Assembly (NCBI GenBank): GCA_016870275.1
Contig: VGBZ01000026.1
Coordinates: 1-35,199, forward strand
Length of the DNA: 35,199 bases
Direction of reading: 5' to 3'
Source: Actinomycetota bacterium
GTDB taxonomy: Bacteria; Actinomycetota; Acidimicrobiia; Acidimicrobiales; Microtrichaceae
Under the pieces are notes generated by a model, which worked only from the letters and a program-made list of their open reading frames with translations, was not told where the DNA came from and searched no databases. Shown here piece after piece: positions 34,823 through 35,199 of this stretch; positions within the stretch are counted from its first letter, which is position 1, and each line of letters opens with the position of its first letter. The translations under genes and the position numbers were made by a program.

Positions 34823-34843
34823 ACCGACACCTCCGGTGTCGGT
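34823..34843 (+). terminator. Stem-loop after proA
   Basis: ACCGACACC, loop TCC, GGTGTCGGT: a perfect 9-bp stem four bases after the proA stop. It has no T-tract. It is closely related in sequence to the hairpin after the yihY-like gene (3622-3639). Confidence 0.5.
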
Positions 34844-34935
34844 CGACAGCACATCACCTCCGGTGTCGGTCGACAGCACATCACCTCCGGTGTCGGTCGA
34901 CAGCACATCACCTCCGGTGTCGGTCGACAACACAC
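34828..34935. repeat. Four 27-bp tandem repeats
   Basis: Three perfect copies (34828-34854, 34855-34881, 34882-34908) and a fourth that diverges in its last bases (34909-34935). The unit starts CACCTCCGGTGTCGGTCGAC and ends AGCACAT. Copies are contiguous, with no spacers. They sit between proA and the MoxR-like gene. Confidence 0.95.
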
Positions 34936-34976
34936 CAGCTGTTCGGCGGGATTCCGTGGGTTTCCAGCCACGTCGG

Positions 34977-34982
34977 TAGGCT
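34977..34982 (+). promoter_or_regulatory. -10 box of MoxR-like gene (leaderless)
   Basis: TAGGCT, six bases (CACCGA), then ATG 34989. It is 41 bases downstream of the 27-bp repeat array. Confidence 0.5.
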
Positions 34983-34988
34983 CACCGA

Positions 34989-35199
34989 ATGCCTGACAGC
35001 GCCACCCCAGCCGCCGAGCCTCGGTTCGACACCGTCGACGCCGTCCGGGAACGACTGCGGTCGGTCGACTACCTCTCCGACGAGGGCATCGCCGGGATCG
35101 TCTACCTCGCCGACCGCCTCGGCAAGCCGATCCTCGTCGAGGGGCCTGCTGGGACCGGAAAGACGCAGCTCGCGAAGTCAGTGGCGGAGATCACCGACG
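34989..35199 (+). CDS. MoxR-family AAA+ ATPase (5' part, cut by window end)
   Basis: Only the first 70 residues are in the window. The sequence RFDTVDAVRERLRSVDYLSDEGIAGIVYLADRLGKPILVEGPAGTGKTQLAKSVAEIT contains an early Walker A (GPAGTGKT), placed as in MoxR/AAA_5 ATPases of the CoxD type. These usually pair with a vWA-domain protein encoded just downstream, which would lie outside this window. ATG 34989 follows TAGGCT by six bases. The assignment to MoxR rests on the N-terminal layout alone. Confidence 0.75.
   Translation, partial: MPDSATPAAEPRFDTVDAVRERLRSVDYLSDEGIAGIVYLADRLGKPILVEGPAGTGKTQLAKSVAEITD

Noticed and set aside
34828..34935. 27-bp repeats as a CRISPR array
   Set aside because: Copies are directly contiguous with no spacers, and no cas genes are present.
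34828..34935. A protein made of PPVSVDSTS repeats
   Set aside because: The open frame is a by-product of a repeat length divisible by three; no start or ribosome-binding site supports it, and it runs into the MoxR promoter.

Overview
The window is a GC-rich (about 65-70% by eye) bacterial chromosome segment densely packed with housekeeping genes. Gene order (tig-clpP-clpX-folC, mreBCD-mrdA-rodA, B12-type radical SAM protein with its DUF2344 partner, rne/rng, rplU-rpmA, obgE-proB, proA) is the block typical of Actinomycetota. The divergent sequences, GTG starts and leaderless-looking promoters suggest a deep actinobacterial lineage such as Acidimicrobiia (Ilumatobacter/Microthrix relatives). 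That placement is inference from gene order and style, not from a marker search.

Layout. 139-3609: a divergent pair, a membrane alpha/beta-hydrolase (minus) and a YihY/BrkB-type membrane protein (plus). 3682-4959: a CoA-transferase. 5017-5151: tRNA-Pro(TGG) on the minus strand, with four 15-bp repeats that copy its 3' end. 5236-10108: protein quality control (trigger factor, ClpP, ClpX) and FolC. 10129-10548: ndk, inverted. 10706-16346: the cell-wall elongation operon mreB-mreC-mreD-mrdA-rodA. 16408-21762: radical SAM protein, DUF2344 protein, RNase E/G, L21 and L27. 21854-23047: a dGTPase-like HD hydrolase, inverted. 23167-25655: obgE-proB. 25686-33541: a six-gene minus-strand operon separating proB from proA. 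33572-34819: proA. 34828-34935: four 27-bp repeats. 34989-end: the start of a MoxR-type AAA+ ATPase.

The most interesting region is the six-gene operon. In transcription order it encodes a CbxX/CfxQ-type AAA+ ATPase, a membrane-anchored solute-binding-like protein, a lipoprotein fusing a solute-binding domain to a von Willebrand A domain with intact metal site, an unrecognised membrane/coiled-coil protein, the lipid II flippase MurJ, and PspA/IM30. Three junctions are 4-nt stop/start overlaps. No transporter permease or ATPase is present, so the binding domains probably sense or assemble something at the envelope rather than import a solute. I read it as a candidate envelope-stress or cell-wall surveillance module.

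A second theme is promoter style. Many genes start six to nine bases after a TANNNT box, leaving almost no 5' UTR (hydrolase, yihY, tig, ndk, radical SAM gene, rplU, dgt, obgE, AAA+, proA, moxR-like). Internal operon genes instead have Shine-Dalgarno motifs (clpP, clpX, rodA, rpmA, pspA) or GTGA/ATGA overlaps. No insertion sequences, phage genes or CRISPR arrays were seen, and no stretch over 300 bases lacks a gene.
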